From Acidovorax radicis N35 (lineage in GTDB: Bacteria; Pseudomonadota; Gammaproteobacteria; Burkholderiales; Burkholderiaceae_C), in NCBI RefSeq assembly GCF_000204195.1, contig NZ_AFBG01000023.1:215299-279298 (forward strand): a stretch of DNA of 64,000 bases, in the 5' to 3' direction. Under the pieces are notes generated by a model that made no database searches, was not told the origin of the DNA, and saw only the letters and a program-made list of their open reading frames with translations. Positions 33,266 through 43,197 of the stretch are shown in pieces. A program made the translations under genes and the position numbers. The stretch's first letter is position 1. Each line of letters starts with the position of its first letter.

Positions 33266-34816
33266 TCAACCGCCCGCCCCACCTTTCGCACTGGCCGGAG
33301 CGACATCGCTTCCCATCCGATCAATCAGCACCGCGCTGGCTTCGTTAAGCCCCAGCACCTGCACCGTGCAGCCATGGTGGCGCAGGCGCTGCACCACCTT
33401 GTCGAGCGCGGCCACGGCGGTGATGTCCCAGAAGTGGGCGTGCGTCACATCGATGACCACCGCGCGGCCCTCGGCGCCCAGCACGTCAAACGCTTCGATG
33501 AACGCGTCGGCCGAGGCAAAAAACACCTGGCCGGACACGCGCCAGGTGCGCTGGCCCAAGGCCGTGGCACCAGCGCCATCTGCGTGATCGGCGCCATCCG
33601 CATCGTCGTGCACGCGCACCTCCAGCATGCGCGAGACCTTGAACGCAAAGAACACCCCGCTGAGCACCACGCCCACGGCCACGCCAGCCGCCAGGTTGTG
33701 CGTGGCGATGGTGACGGCCACGGTGGCCAGCATGGCGGCGCTGGACAGGCGGGGGTGGCGCACCAGGGCGCCCAGCGATTTCCAGTCGAACGTCTCGGCC
33801 GACACCATGACCATGATGGCCACCAGCGCGATCACCGGCACCCGCGACACCCAGTCTTTTAGCGCCACCATGAGGATCAGCAAAAACACCCCGGCAAACA
33901 ACGTGGACAGGCGCCCGCGCCCGCCGTACTTCACATTGCCTACGGCCTGGCCGATCATTCCGCAGCCCGCAATGCCGCCGAACAGGCTGGCCGCGATGTT
34001 GGCCACGCCCAGCCCCGCACATTCGCGGTTCTTGTCGCTGGGCGTGTCGGTCAGCTCATCGACCACGGCGGCGGTGAGCACCGATTCGAGCAGGCCCACC
34101 ATGGCAATCGCCAGCGCGGGCATCAGGATGATGCGCAAGGTGTCGAGCGACGCGGGCACCTGCGGCAGCGCAAACACGGGCAACGCATCGGGCAGCTTGC
34201 CCAGATCGCCCACCGTGGGCAGGTGCAGCCCCAGCGCCGATGCCAGCACCGTGAGCACCACCACGCAGATCAGCGGTGACGGAATGGCGGTGAGCGCAGG
34301 CCATGCCAGCCGCTGGCCCAGCCACGGCAGGCCGTAGATGAGCGCCAGCCCCAACGCCAGCGCCCCCCAGGTGGCCGTGCTGGCGCCGTGCAGGTGCGGC
34401 AGTTGCGCGGCAAAGATCAGGATGGCCAGCGCATTGACGAAGCCCGTGCGCACGGAGCTGGACACGAAGCGCATCAACACACCGAGCTTCATCAGCCCAA
34501 ATGCCACCTGCACGGCCCCGGCCAGAAGACCCGCCGCCAGCAGGTAGCCCAGCCCGTGCGATTGCACCAGCGGCGCAGCCACCAGCGCCACCGAGCCCGC
34601 CGCCGCAGACACCATCGCAGGCCGCCCGCCGGTGAAGGCGATGACCAGGCTGATGACGAACGAGGCGAAGAGCCCCACGGACGGATCGACACCCGCGACG
34701 AAGGAGAAGGCGATGACTTCGGGGATGAGCGCAAACGTGGCCACGGCCCCGGCCAGCAGTTCGCGTGGAATGCTGGGCGCCCATTCGGCGCGCAGGCGGG
34801 TCAGAAAGGAGGACAT
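33266..34816 (-). CDS. SulP-family anion transporter with STAS domain
   Basis: A 516-residue inner-membrane protein with 10-14 hydrophobic segments. The opening LLAGAVATFALIPEVIAFSF, the AAAGSVALVAAPL stretch and GIAGCGMIGQAVGNVKYGGRGRLSTL are SulP signatures. A C-terminal STAS domain (about 415-510) includes GRAVVIDVTHAHFWDITAVAALD. Substrates in this family include sulfate, bicarbonate and C4-dicarboxylates; the substrate here is unknown. I chose the ATG at 34816; an earlier in-frame start would run into repeat sequence. Confidence 0.9.
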   Translation of the reverse strand: MSSFLTRLRAEWAPSIPRELLAGAVATFALIPEVIAFSFVAGVDPSVGLFASFVISLVIAFTGGRPAMVSAAAGSVALVAAPLVQSHGLGYLLAAGLLAGAVQVAFGLMKLGVLMRFVSSSVRTGFVNALAILIFAAQLPHLHGASTATWGALALGLALIYGLPWLGQRLAWPALTAIPSPLICVVVLTVLASALGLHLPTVGDLGKLPDALPVFALPQVPASLDTLRIILMPALAIAMVGLLESVLTAAVVDELTDTPSDKNRECAGLGVANIAASLFGGIAGCGMIGQAVGNVKYGGRGRLSTLFAGVFLLILMVALKDWVSRVPVIALVAIMVMVSAETFDWKSLGALVRHPRLSSAAMLATVAVTIATHNLAAGVAVGVVLSGVFFAFKVSRMLEVRVHDDADGADHADGAGATALGQRTWRVSGQVFFASADAFIEAFDVLGAEGRAVVIDVTHAHFWDITAVAALDKVVQRLRHHGCTVQVLGLNEASAVLIDRMGSDVAPASAKGGAGG

Positions 34817-34870
34817 ACGACAAACAAGGTGGTGCGGTGCAAAACAAAACGCGCCCGAAGGCGCGTGAAG

Positions 34871-34935
34871 AAAAATCAAGCCAAATTGGGCTCTAGCGTT
34901 TACCCCAAAAGCGCTAGCAGCTACCAAATTAGTAG
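34871..34935. repeat. Family A repeat after the YecA-like gene
   Basis: AAATCAAGCCAAATTGGGCTCTAGCG, then AAAGCGCTAGCAGCTACCAAATT. It lies just after the YecA-like stop and is the likely source of the copy at 33004. Confidence 0.88.
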
Positions 34936-34948
34936 CAAACCAACGGCA

Positions 34949-35806
<858 letters not shown>

Positions 35807-36019
35807 GGGGAGCTCCGGTCGTCAAGCGAGAAAGCGGGGGCGGTAAAACATTGTTTTACTTTTATGATGCGCAGGCCTTGTGCCGTGGCGCTGGCGCAGC
35901 GCCAGCACGGCGGCCCGGGGTGGTGCCGGGCCTCAAAAAAGCCGCGCGCAACACGGCAACCCGATAAAAAGGCGGTCAGTGTAGCCCCCTCTCGCACCGC
36001 CACCAGAACCAGGACCCCC

Positions 36020-37762
36020 ATGCTCCACCAACTGAACTCCCTGTACCCGGTGCGCTACACGGCCTTTGCGCTGTGCGTTTTCGGGCTGCTGCTGTCGCTG
36101 TTTGCGCTGGTGGCCTTTGGCGTGGGGCTGCCGGTGGTGCTGGTGTTCGCCGCCCTGGTGGCCCTGGGCGTGTACGACCTGCAGCAGTCGCGCCACGCCA
36201 TTCTGCGCAACTACCCAGTCATCGGCCACATCCGCTTCATGCTCGAATATGTGCGGCCCGAGGTGCGCCAATATTTCATCGAAAGCGACAGCGAGGCCGC
36301 GCCGTTCTCGCGCGCGCAGCGCTCGCTGGTGTACCAGCGCGCCAAGGGCGACCCGGACAACCGCCCGTTTGGCACCCACCTGGACGTGGGCGCGCAGGGC
36401 TACGAATGGGTCAACCACTCGCTCGCGCCCACACAGCTGCCATCGCACGACTTCCGCGTGTGGATCGGCGGCAACCCCGATGCACCGTCGCAGTCCGTGG
36501 CGCCCTGCACCCAGCCCTACCACGCCAGCGTGTTCAACATCTCGGCCATGAGCTTTGGCGCGCTGTCGGCCAACGCCATCCTGGCGCTGAACCAGGGTGC
36601 AAAAAAAGGCGGCTTTGCGCACGACACCGGCGAGGGCAGCATCAGCCAGCACCACCGGGTGCATGGCGGCGACCTGATCTGGGAAATCGGCTCGGGCTAC
36701 TTTGGCTGCCGCAACCCCGACGGCACGTTCAGCGAAGAGCGTTTTGCCGCCAGCGCCACCGAGCCCCAGGTCAAGATGATCGAGTTGAAGCTCAGCCAGG
36801 GCGCCAAGCCCGGCCACGGTGGCGTGCTGCCGGGCGCCAAGGTGACCGCCGAGATCGCGGCCGCGCGTGGCGTGAAGGAAGGCGAGGCCTGCATCTCGCC
36901 CGCCAGCCACAGCGCCTTCAGCAACCCGGTGGAGATGATGCAGTTCATCGCGCGGCTGCGCACGCTGTCGGGCGGCAAGCCCACGGGCTTCAAGTTCTGC
37001 CTGGGCCACCCGTGGGAGTGGTTTGCCATCGTCAAGGCCATGCTGGTCACCGGCATCACGCCCGACTTCATCGTGGTCGATGGCGCCGAAGGCGGCACGG
37101 GCGCGGCGCCCGTCGAATTCACCGACCATGTGGGGGCCCCGCTGCAAGAGGGCCTGCTGCTGGTGCACAACACGCTGGTGGGGGTGAACCTGCGCGACCG
37201 CGTGCGCATTGGCTGCGCGGGCAAGGTCATCAGCGCCTTCGACATCGCGCGCATGATGGCCCTGGGGGCCGACTGGTGCAACGCGGGGCGCGGCTTCATG
37301 ATGGCGCTGGGCTGCATCCAGGCACAAAGCTGCCACACCGGCCACTGCCCCACGGGCGTGACCACCCAAGACCCGCTGCGCCAGCAGGCCCTGGTGGTGC
37401 CCGACAAGGCCACGCGCGTGGCGCAGTTCCACCGCAGCACATTGCATGCGTTGCAGGAGCTGGTGCAGGCCGCCGGCCTGCGCCACCCCAAGGACATCAC
37501 CGCCCACCACATCGTGCGCCGCATCAGCGACACCGAGGTGCGCCTCTTGTCCAACCTCATCACGCGCATGCAACCGGGCGCGCTGCTGGGCCCGCTGGAC
37601 GCGCAGCACAACGTGTTCCGCCTGTACTGGCCCCTGGCCAGCGCCCACAGTTTTCAGGCCAGCGAACCCGCGATGGAACCGTCCATTCCCCACCATGTGG
37701 AGCTGGTGCACGCAGCGGCGGCCGGCACCGCTGCCGTGGTGGCAGGGGATGCCGCCGTATGA
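36020..37762 (+). CDS. FMN-binding glutamate synthase-like protein, membrane-anchored
   Basis: A 580-residue protein. Two hydrophobic helices at about residues 11-52 are followed by a domain like the FMN-binding core of glutamate synthase: FNISAMSFGALSANAILALN, NTGEGSIS-like DTGEGSISQHH, GAKPGHGGVLPGAKVT, IVVDGAEGGTGAAPVEF and CGAGxxx-like IGCAGKVISAFDIARMMALG. Clustered Cys in CIQAQSCHTGHCPTGV could bind Fe-S. There is no glutamine amidotransferase domain. The reaction is unknown. It overlaps the next gene by four bases. Confidence 0.88.
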   Translation: MLHQLNSLYPVRYTAFALCVFGLLLSLFALVAFGVGLPVVLVFAALVALGVYDLQQSRHAILRNYPVIGHIRFMLEYVRPEVRQYFIESDSEAAPFSRAQRSLVYQRAKGDPDNRPFGTHLDVGAQGYEWVNHSLAPTQLPSHDFRVWIGGNPDAPSQSVAPCTQPYHASVFNISAMSFGALSANAILALNQGAKKGGFAHDTGEGSISQHHRVHGGDLIWEIGSGYFGCRNPDGTFSEERFAASATEPQVKMIELKLSQGAKPGHGGVLPGAKVTAEIAAARGVKEGEACISPASHSAFSNPVEMMQFIARLRTLSGGKPTGFKFCLGHPWEWFAIVKAMLVTGITPDFIVVDGAEGGTGAAPVEFTDHVGAPLQEGLLLVHNTLVGVNLRDRVRIGCAGKVISAFDIARMMALGADWCNAGRGFMMALGCIQAQSCHTGHCPTGVTTQDPLRQQALVVPDKATRVAQFHRSTLHALQELVQAAGLRHPKDITAHHIVRRISDTEVRLLSNLITRMQPGALLGPLDAQHNVFRLYWPLASAHSFQASEPAMEPSIPHHVELVHAAAAGTAAVVAGDAAV

Positions 37763-38571
37763 CGATGGACACCACACCACACACCATCGACTACGGCGCC
37801 CTTCTGCAGCAGCAGCTGGCCACGCAGCCCCACAACGTGATGGCCCATGTGCTGGGCGATGAACAGATCTGGATCAAGCGCGCGGGAGCCCCCCACGGCA
37901 TGGGCCGCTACCGCGCCATGGCCGTGCTGGCCGCCCTGCTGCGGCTCCCGGTGCTGCGCCCCGTGCCCAACCCCGGCGGCCCCGCCGCCATTGCCACGGA
38001 GGTGCAACGCCTGCGCGACCTGGCCGCACGCGGCATCCGCGTGCCCGTGGTGCTGGCCGCGTTGCCCCAGGGTTTTGCCATGCGCCACCTGGGCCACACG
38101 GGCGAAGAGATCCATTCGCTGGGCAACGAGATCGACCATGCCGTGCAGGCGGGTGACACGGCCACCGTGCTGGCGCTGTGGCAACAAGGGCTGGACACCT
38201 TGGCCCAGGTACACCATCAGGGCACGTGCCTGAGCCAGGCCTTTGCGCGCAATCTGGTGCGCTGCCCCGATGGCGAAGTGGCCTGCATCGACTTTGAAGA
38301 CGACCCTGCGGCCGTGCTTCCACTGGCCGTGTGCCATGTGCGCGATGCGCTGTGTTACGCGCACTCCACCGCGATTTATCTGCACGCCAGTGGCACGCTG
38401 ACCGAGGGGCGCGAGCGCTGGGCGGCGTGGGTGGCGCAGGAGAGCGCGGAGATGCGGGAGGTCTTGGAGATCAGCGTGCGCCGGATGGGATGGATGCGGC
38501 GACTGCCTGCGAACCGCAAGCTGGGGCGGGATTTGCAGCGGGTGCGGGCGGCGTATGACTTGCTGACCTGA
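37759..38571 (+). CDS. Kinase-fold protein, Bud32/aminoglycoside-kinase-like
   Basis: A 270-residue protein with features of a small protein-kinase-like fold: a Lys in EQIWIKRAG, a catalytic-loop-like stretch with AFARNLVRCPDGE, and a metal-site CIDFEDDP in place of DFG. HxD is not clear. Start ATG overlaps the stop of the FMN-domain gene (ATGA), so the two are translationally coupled and probably act together. Targets are unknown. Confidence 0.68.
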   Translation: MTMDTTPHTIDYGALLQQQLATQPHNVMAHVLGDEQIWIKRAGAPHGMGRYRAMAVLAALLRLPVLRPVPNPGGPAAIATEVQRLRDLAARGIRVPVVLAALPQGFAMRHLGHTGEEIHSLGNEIDHAVQAGDTATVLALWQQGLDTLAQVHHQGTCLSQAFARNLVRCPDGEVACIDFEDDPAAVLPLAVCHVRDALCYAHSTAIYLHASGTLTEGRERWAAWVAQESAEMREVLEISVRRMGWMRRLPANRKLGRDLQRVRAAYDLLT

Positions 38572-38586
38572 GGCATCCAAAGCAGG

Positions 38587-38670
38587 TAGGTTCGGTTAGC
38601 CGCAGGCGCAGCCTCACAGTCAGCGTCCCGACAAGGAAACGTCGGGTTACGCTACGCTAACCGGACCTAA
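38587..38670. repeat. Nested inverted repeat between convergent genes
   Basis: Outer arms TAGGTTCGGTTAGC and GCTAACCGGACCTA flank an inner CCCGAC/GTCGGG dyad. It lies between the kinase-fold gene and the convergent PIN gene. It resembles the short REP-like palindromes with a GGTTAGCG core common in Proteobacteria. Confidence 0.7.
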
Positions 38671-38677
38671 GACTGAC

Positions 38678-39172
38678 CTATGGGGATGGCTCCCCGAGGA
38701 TATACCAGGCCTTAGCTCCTTCAGCACGCGCCGCAGTAGCGAGCCCTTGGTCAGCGGTAATAAGCAAGGTCTGCGATTCATTTGCGAGCGCGGAGAAGTA
38801 TCCGCTCTTGACGCTGACTATCTGAAATGCATCGGATAGATCAAGCGAATGCCTACAAGCAATTTGCTGGACGTCGTTGAAGATTTGGATATTTGTAAAG
38901 TCAATATCCTTTATGTACCGACTGCTTGAACGGAACCAAGCCGTCAGAGCGGAACAAGCACCTCGGTATTCGGCCTCAGACAGTTGACCGCGAAAAAGCC
39001 ACTTGGTCTTCAGAATGTTCAGTGCTTCGTAAAAGCAAAATGGTGTCGTATACCGAGTAAGTGCTTGGTGAAAGAAGTACTCGCGAACAACGGCACTACC
39101 CGGTTCTTCGGAGTACACCTTTACCAATGCTGACGCATCAAAACAGTTCGCCCGAGGTGATGATTCCGTCAT
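38678..39172 (-). CDS. PIN-domain protein, VapC-like
   Basis: About 164 residues with PIN-domain acidic residues: CFDASALVKVYSEEPGS at the start, a central SLDLSDAFQIVSV and TLLITADQGLATAA near the end. PIN proteins are Mg2+-dependent RNases, often toxins. No antitoxin reading frame is visible beside it. The ATG at 39172 has only a weak ribosome site; a TTG ten codons earlier overlaps the preceding PIN gene. Its base composition is clearly lower in GC than its surroundings, a sign of transfer. Confidence 0.78.
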   Translation of the reverse strand: MTESSPRANCFDASALVKVYSEEPGSAVVREYFFHQALTRYTTPFCFYEALNILKTKWLFRGQLSEAEYRGACSALTAWFRSSSRYIKDIDFTNIQIFNDVQQIACRHSLDLSDAFQIVSVKSGYFSALANESQTLLITADQGLATAARAEGAKAWYILGEPSP

Positions 39173-39188
39173 TGAAGGTTTCCGCTGT

Positions 39189-39674
39189 CTAAGATTCCGC
39201 AACCAGGCCAGCCTCCTCGATCACCACCTCCGTCGCCACATCCGCGCCCAAGCTCAACAACCGCTTGCGCATACAGATCACCGCCTTGTCCTTGCTCAGC
39301 AAAATGGCGCGGTGCGCCGCCGCCAGGTCAATGAACTTCTGGTCGTCCGCGTCCTTGCACACATAGGCCACCTTCGGCGCGATCTCCACCAGCTGCGCCT
39401 GCGCATCAAACGCTGCCAGCACCTGCGCGGCATCCACCCGGTAGTAGTTCATGCGCTCCACGATGTGTGGATAGGCCAGCACGCGCTCAAGTTCGTCGCG
39501 CATGACCTGCGTGGCAATCCATGACAGGCGCCCCTGGGCCAGCAGCGTGCGCAACGGCACGGTGCGCGGGTCGCTGAAGATCAGCAGGTCCAGCGCGACG
39601 TTGGTGTCCACCACCACGGGGCGCGCGGGCTCGCCCGCCGGGGCCTCGGCGGGCAGGCGCAGTTCAACCAGCAT
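39189..39674 (-). CDS. PIN-family putative toxin (COG1569 type)
   Basis: A 161-residue protein with PIN motifs: PVVVDTNVALDLLIFSDPRT, a conserved acidic ELERVLAYP and CKDADDQKFIDLAAAHRAIL with LLSKDKAV. It belongs to the PIN group annotated as putative toxin component. It is GC-rich like the chromosome and overlaps the 3' end of the rlmL-like gene by eleven bases, unlike the lower-GC PIN gene that follows. No antitoxin is apparent. Confidence 0.83.
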   Translation of the reverse strand: MLVELRLPAEAPAGEPARPVVVDTNVALDLLIFSDPRTVPLRTLLAQGRLSWIATQVMRDELERVLAYPHIVERMNYYRVDAAQVLAAFDAQAQLVEIAPKVAYVCKDADDQKFIDLAAAHRAILLSKDKAVICMRKRLLSLGADVATEVVIEEAGLVAES

Positions 39675-40956
39675 TGCCCGGGCCGTTTTCTGGCGCCGCC
39701 TTTGCAGCGCGGTCGCGCACAGCGCCCTTGATCATGTCGAAGCGGAACATGCGGCATTCGATGGGGCCGTTCCACATGGGCACGCGCCGCGACTCCTTCA
39801 GGCGCATCTTGCCGGGCAGTTTCAGGTCGGGCGTGAGCATCCAGGCGGTCCAACCGCTGTAGTTCTTCTTCCAGTGGGTTGCCAGCTGGCTGAAGAACTC
39901 GCCACCATCATCGGTGTGCGCAGCTTCGCGGCCCACGCTGGCGCCCAGGGCCCGCTCGGCCGCACGTTCGTTGGCGTTCTGGCCTGCGGCACCGGCTGCG
40001 GCAATGCGCTCGCCATAGGGCGGGTTCAGCAGCATCACGCCGGGCTGGTCGCACGGCGGCATGCGCTGCAGGGCGTCGCCACCGCGCAGTTGCACGGCGT
40101 CGGCCACGCCCGCACGTTCGGCATTGCGCTGGGCAAAATCGACCATGCGGTGGGCCACATCACTGCCAAATATGGGCACAGCGCTTGTCTGTATTGCACC
40201 TTCAGCTTCATTTTTAATAGCAGTCCAGACATGGGCCTGGAACGGCAGCAGTTTCTCGAACGCAAAGCGGCGCAACATGCCCGCCGGGATGCGGCAGGCG
40301 ATCTGCGCGGCCTCGATGGCGATGGTGCCGCTGCCGCAGCAGGGGTCGTACAGCGGCTGGAGGTTGTCGCCGTGCGGGTCCCAGCCGCTGGCGGCGATCA
40401 TGGCGGCGGCCAGGGTCTCCTTCAGCGGGGCCTCGCCCTTGTCCTCGCGCCAGCCGCGCTTGAACAGCGGCTCGCCAGAGGTGTCGATGTAGATGGTGGC
40501 TTCTTCCGTGGTCAGGTGCAGGTGGATGCGCACGTCGGGCCACTGCGTGTTCACATCGGGACGCACGCCGCTTTTGGCGCGAAAGCGGTCGGCCACGGCG
40601 TCCTTGACCTTGAGGCCCGCGAAGTTGAGGCTCTGCAGCGGGCTGTGCTGGGCGGTCACCTCGACCTTGAAGGTCTGGCGCGTGGTGAACCAGATTTCCC
40701 AGGCCACGTCGCTGGCGGCGGCATACAGGTCGTTTTCAGAACGGTAGGGGCGGTGCGCCAGCTGCACCAGCACGCGCTGGGCCAGGCGGCTGTGCAGGTT
40801 GAGCAGCAGCGCCTCGCGCCAGGACGCGCGCAACAGCACGCCGCCGCGGCCGACCAGCAGGTCTTGCCCCGTGAGGCCGGTGATGCCATGCACCTCGTCG
40901 GCCAGGAGGCCCTCCACACCGGCGGCGCAAGGGAGAAAAAGTTGGAGTTGATTCAT
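39664..40956 (-). CDS. rlmL: THUMP-domain 23S rRNA methyltransferase, RlmL N-half type
   Basis: A 430-residue class I SAM methyltransferase. The N-terminal ferredoxin-like/THUMP part spans about 1-165 and the methyltransferase part has DPCCGSGTIAIEAA, FGSDVAHRMVDFAQRNAERA and the catalytic NPPYGER. It resembles the RlmL half of the E. coli fusion RlmKL, which makes m2G2445 in 23S rRNA; the RlmK half is absent. A degenerate family A repeat encodes TAIKNEAEGAIQTSAVPIFG in a linker. The ATG overlaps the stop of the thioesterase gene (ATGA). Confidence 0.85.
   Translation of the reverse strand: MNQLQLFLPCAAGVEGLLADEVHGITGLTGQDLLVGRGGVLLRASWREALLLNLHSRLAQRVLVQLAHRPYRSENDLYAAASDVAWEIWFTTRQTFKVEVTAQHSPLQSLNFAGLKVKDAVADRFRAKSGVRPDVNTQWPDVRIHLHLTTEEATIYIDTSGEPLFKRGWREDKGEAPLKETLAAAMIAASGWDPHGDNLQPLYDPCCGSGTIAIEAAQIACRIPAGMLRRFAFEKLLPFQAHVWTAIKNEAEGAIQTSAVPIFGSDVAHRMVDFAQRNAERAGVADAVQLRGGDALQRMPPCDQPGVMLLNPPYGERIAAAGAAGQNANERAAERALGASVGREAAHTDDGGEFFSQLATHWKKNYSGWTAWMLTPDLKLPGKMRLKESRRVPMWNGPIECRMFRFDMIKGAVRDRAAKAAPENGPGNAG
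40170..40223 (-). repeat. Degenerate family A repeat inside rlmL
   Basis: On the minus strand TGCTATTAAAAATGAAGCTG followed by GAAGGTGCAATACAGACAAGCGCTG. It shares spacing and key words with the rpoN copy and is in frame. Confidence 0.6.
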
Positions 40957-41435
40957 GTCGATGGTGAGGATACGCGCTCGGAAAGTGCGTGTGAATCCGG
41001 CGTACCCGCACGGGCCAGCAGCAACTGGCGGATGGAGTCCGGGATCGGCGCCACCTTGCGGTCGGCCTTGCCGATGAAAACGATGCCGATCTTGCCGCGC
41101 GCCACCTCGCGGCCCGAGGTCTTCTCGGTCATGCAAAAGACCAGGTCAAACCCATAGCGGTTGAAATCGGCAGGCGCCATATCCACGCGCATGGTCTCAC
41201 CATGGAAGCCCTCGGACTTGTACTGCGCCACGATGTCGCCGACCACGATGGACAAACCACCCACATCGGCCTCGGGGTAACCGAGTGACTGGAAAAAGCG
41301 CACCCGCGCTTCGGACACGAGGCTCAGCAACTGCGCGTTGTCCAGGTGCCCGCCCTGGTTGACGTGGCTGATGTAGATCTGCATTTCGGTGGTGAATCCG
41401 AAGTGCGGGGGAAGGTCGAAGACGATGCGGGCCAT
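40953..41435 (-). CDS. Acyl-CoA thioesterase, hot-dog fold
   Basis: A 160-residue single-domain thioesterase of the 4HBT type: FTTEMQIYISHVNQGGHLDN at the active-site helix, RVRFFQSLGYPEADVGGLSI, and DIVAQYKSEGFHGETMRVDM. The enzyme would hydrolyse acyl-CoA in the cytoplasm; chain-length preference cannot be told. I chose the ATG at 41435. It is coupled to rlmL and follows rpoN on the same strand. Confidence 0.85.
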   Translation of the reverse strand: MARIVFDLPPHFGFTTEMQIYISHVNQGGHLDNAQLLSLVSEARVRFFQSLGYPEADVGGLSIVVGDIVAQYKSEGFHGETMRVDMAPADFNRYGFDLVFCMTEKTSGREVARGKIGIVFIGKADRKVAPIPDSIRQLLLARAGTPDSHALSERVSSPST

Positions 41436-41519
41436 GGCGGGGCGGCGGGTAGTAAAAAGACAATTGAACGGAAACACACAACCGGGCGCACACCCCTGCG
41501 TGCCCCTCTGCGAGTCGAC

Positions 41520-43109
41520 CTACAGCGCCTTGCGCAGATTCGCCGGCGCGATCTTGAGCGCTTCGCGGTACTTGGCCACGGTGCGGCGTGCGCATTCGAT
41601 GCCCTGCTCCTTGAGCATCTCGGCGATCTGGCTGTCGGACAGGGGCTTGGCCGGGCTTTCTGCGGCCACAAACTGTTTGATGAGGGCGCGCACGGCGGTA
41701 CTGGATGCGTTGCCGCCGGTCTCGGTGCCCAGGCCCGAGCCGAAGAAATATTTCAACTCGTAGGTACCAATCGGCGTGGCCATGTACTTGGCGGTGGTCA
41801 CGCGGCTGATGGTGGATTCGTGCAGGCCCAGTTCGTCGGCAATGTCGCGCAGTACCAGCGGGCGCATGGCCAGCTCGCCGTGGGTGAAGAAGCTTTTTTG
41901 CCGCTCCACGATGGCACGCGAGACGCGCAGGATGGTGTCAAAGCGCTGCTGGATGTTCTTGATGAACCAGCGCGCCTCCTGCAGGCGCTGCTGCATGCCC
42001 TGGTGGCCCTCGCCGCCCTTGTGGCCGCGCAGGGCGCCGGCGTAGATGTCGTGCACGCGCAGGCGCGGCATCACGTCGGGGTTGAGCGCGACGATGAAGT
42101 TGTGCTGGCCGTCGCGGCCGTTGGCGCGTCCGGCTTTGCGCACGATGACGTCGGGCACGATGATGTTGCGCTCTACATCGGCAAAACGGCGGCCGGGGCG
42201 TGGCTCCAGGCGAGCGATCAGCGCCATGGCGGCGCGGGTGCGTTCCTCGCCATCACCGCACAACTGGGTGAGGCGACGGATGTCGCGGCGCGCCAGCATC
42301 TCCAGCGGCTGCTGGCACACGCGCAGTGCGGTCTGCACGGTGTCGGGGTCGATCTCACTGTCTTCGTCCGCAGCCAGGGCCTTGAGCTGCAACGTCAGGC
42401 ATTCGGCCAGGCCGCGCGCGCCCACGCCGACGGGCTCCAGGCTCTGCAGCAGGCGCTGGGCGACGGTGAAGCGGTGCACCAGTTCCTCGATCTGCTCCAG
42501 GTCGTCGGGCCCGGCCAGGCCGATGGCCAGCTCTTCAAGCGGTTCTTCGAGGTAGCCGTCGTCGTTGAGCGATTCGATAAGGAAGCGCAGCGCGGCGCGG
42601 TCGATCTCGGACAAGCGCAGCGCCAGCGCCTGGCGGTGCAAAAAGGCGGTCAGCGATTCGTGCGAACGCGCCAGCTCGGTGGCGTCGGCCTCGTCGCCTT
42701 CGGAGTCGTTGCGGTTGCGGGCGGGTGCATCGCCACCCCACTCGGCATCGTTGGGCGCCATCTCTACCGTGCCGTCGCCGCTCCAGTCAGGCTCGTCAGC
42801 GCCAGCACTCGGCGTTTCAGCATCATTTTGGCCTTCAGCGCTTGTACTGCTTGCGCTGGTAGCTCCGGAAAAAATAGCATCGTCCGCACTGTAGTCGTCG
42901 GGCTGCGCGGGCGTGTCGGCCGCTTCCAGGCCAAACTCCTCGCGCGGAGCTTCGTCGGCATTGCGTTCGAGGAACGGGTTTTCGTCGAGCATCTGCTCGA
43001 CTTCCTGCGAGAGTTCGAGCGTGGACAACTGCAGCAGCCGGATGGACTGCTGAAGCTGGGGGGTCAATGCGAGATGCTGCGAGACGCGCAGCGACAGTCC
43101 AGGTTTCAT
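41520..43109 (-). CDS. rpoN: RNA polymerase sigma-54 factor
   Basis: A 529-residue sigma-54. Region I is glutamine-rich (LRVSQHLALTPQLQQSIRLL), region II is an acidic low-complexity linker, the core-binding region follows, then the helix-turn-helix (LRDIADELGLHESTISRVTT) and the RpoN box ARRTVAKYRE near the C terminus. It directs transcription at -24/-12 promoters with AAA+ activators. A family A repeat encodes part of the linker around residues 75-100 (FSGATSASSTSAEGQND). The start lies after a GC-rich repeat that separates it from lptB. Confidence 0.96.
   Translation of the reverse strand: MKPGLSLRVSQHLALTPQLQQSIRLLQLSTLELSQEVEQMLDENPFLERNADEAPREEFGLEAADTPAQPDDYSADDAIFSGATSASSTSAEGQNDAETPSAGADEPDWSGDGTVEMAPNDAEWGGDAPARNRNDSEGDEADATELARSHESLTAFLHRQALALRLSEIDRAALRFLIESLNDDGYLEEPLEELAIGLAGPDDLEQIEELVHRFTVAQRLLQSLEPVGVGARGLAECLTLQLKALAADEDSEIDPDTVQTALRVCQQPLEMLARRDIRRLTQLCGDGEERTRAAMALIARLEPRPGRRFADVERNIIVPDVIVRKAGRANGRDGQHNFIVALNPDVMPRLRVHDIYAGALRGHKGGEGHQGMQQRLQEARWFIKNIQQRFDTILRVSRAIVERQKSFFTHGELAMRPLVLRDIADELGLHESTISRVTTAKYMATPIGTYELKYFFGSGLGTETGGNASSTAVRALIKQFVAAESPAKPLSDSQIAEMLKEQGIECARRTVAKYREALKIAPANLRKAL
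42821..42882 (-). repeat. Family A repeat inside the rpoN linker
   Basis: On the minus strand GATGCTATTTTTTCCGGAGC then AGCGCAAGCAGTACAAGCGC and GAAGGCCAAAATGATG, the repeat's hallmark words in order. It is in frame with no stop. Confidence 0.75.
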
Positions 43110-43196
43110 TGATTGAGCGTCGCCGGGCCGCCCCAAGGCGCGAAGGCCCCCTCGGGGGGCTGCGCAGTGCGCGTTGTGACAAGCGTGGGGGCCATG
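43110..43196 (-). repeat. Family C repeat copy before rpoN
   Basis: On the minus strand CCCCCACGCTTGTCACAACG, CCCCCCGAGGGGGCC and TTGGGGCGGCCCGGCGACGC, in the same order as the 83-bp units at 8140. It ends a few bases before the rpoN ATG. Confidence 0.8.
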
Positions 43197-43197
43197 T

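Noticed and set aside
36073..38571. An 832-codon frame joining the FMN-domain and kinase genes
   Set aside because: Its first part reads the FMN-domain gene out of frame. Only the last 270 codons are real, as the separate kinase-fold gene.
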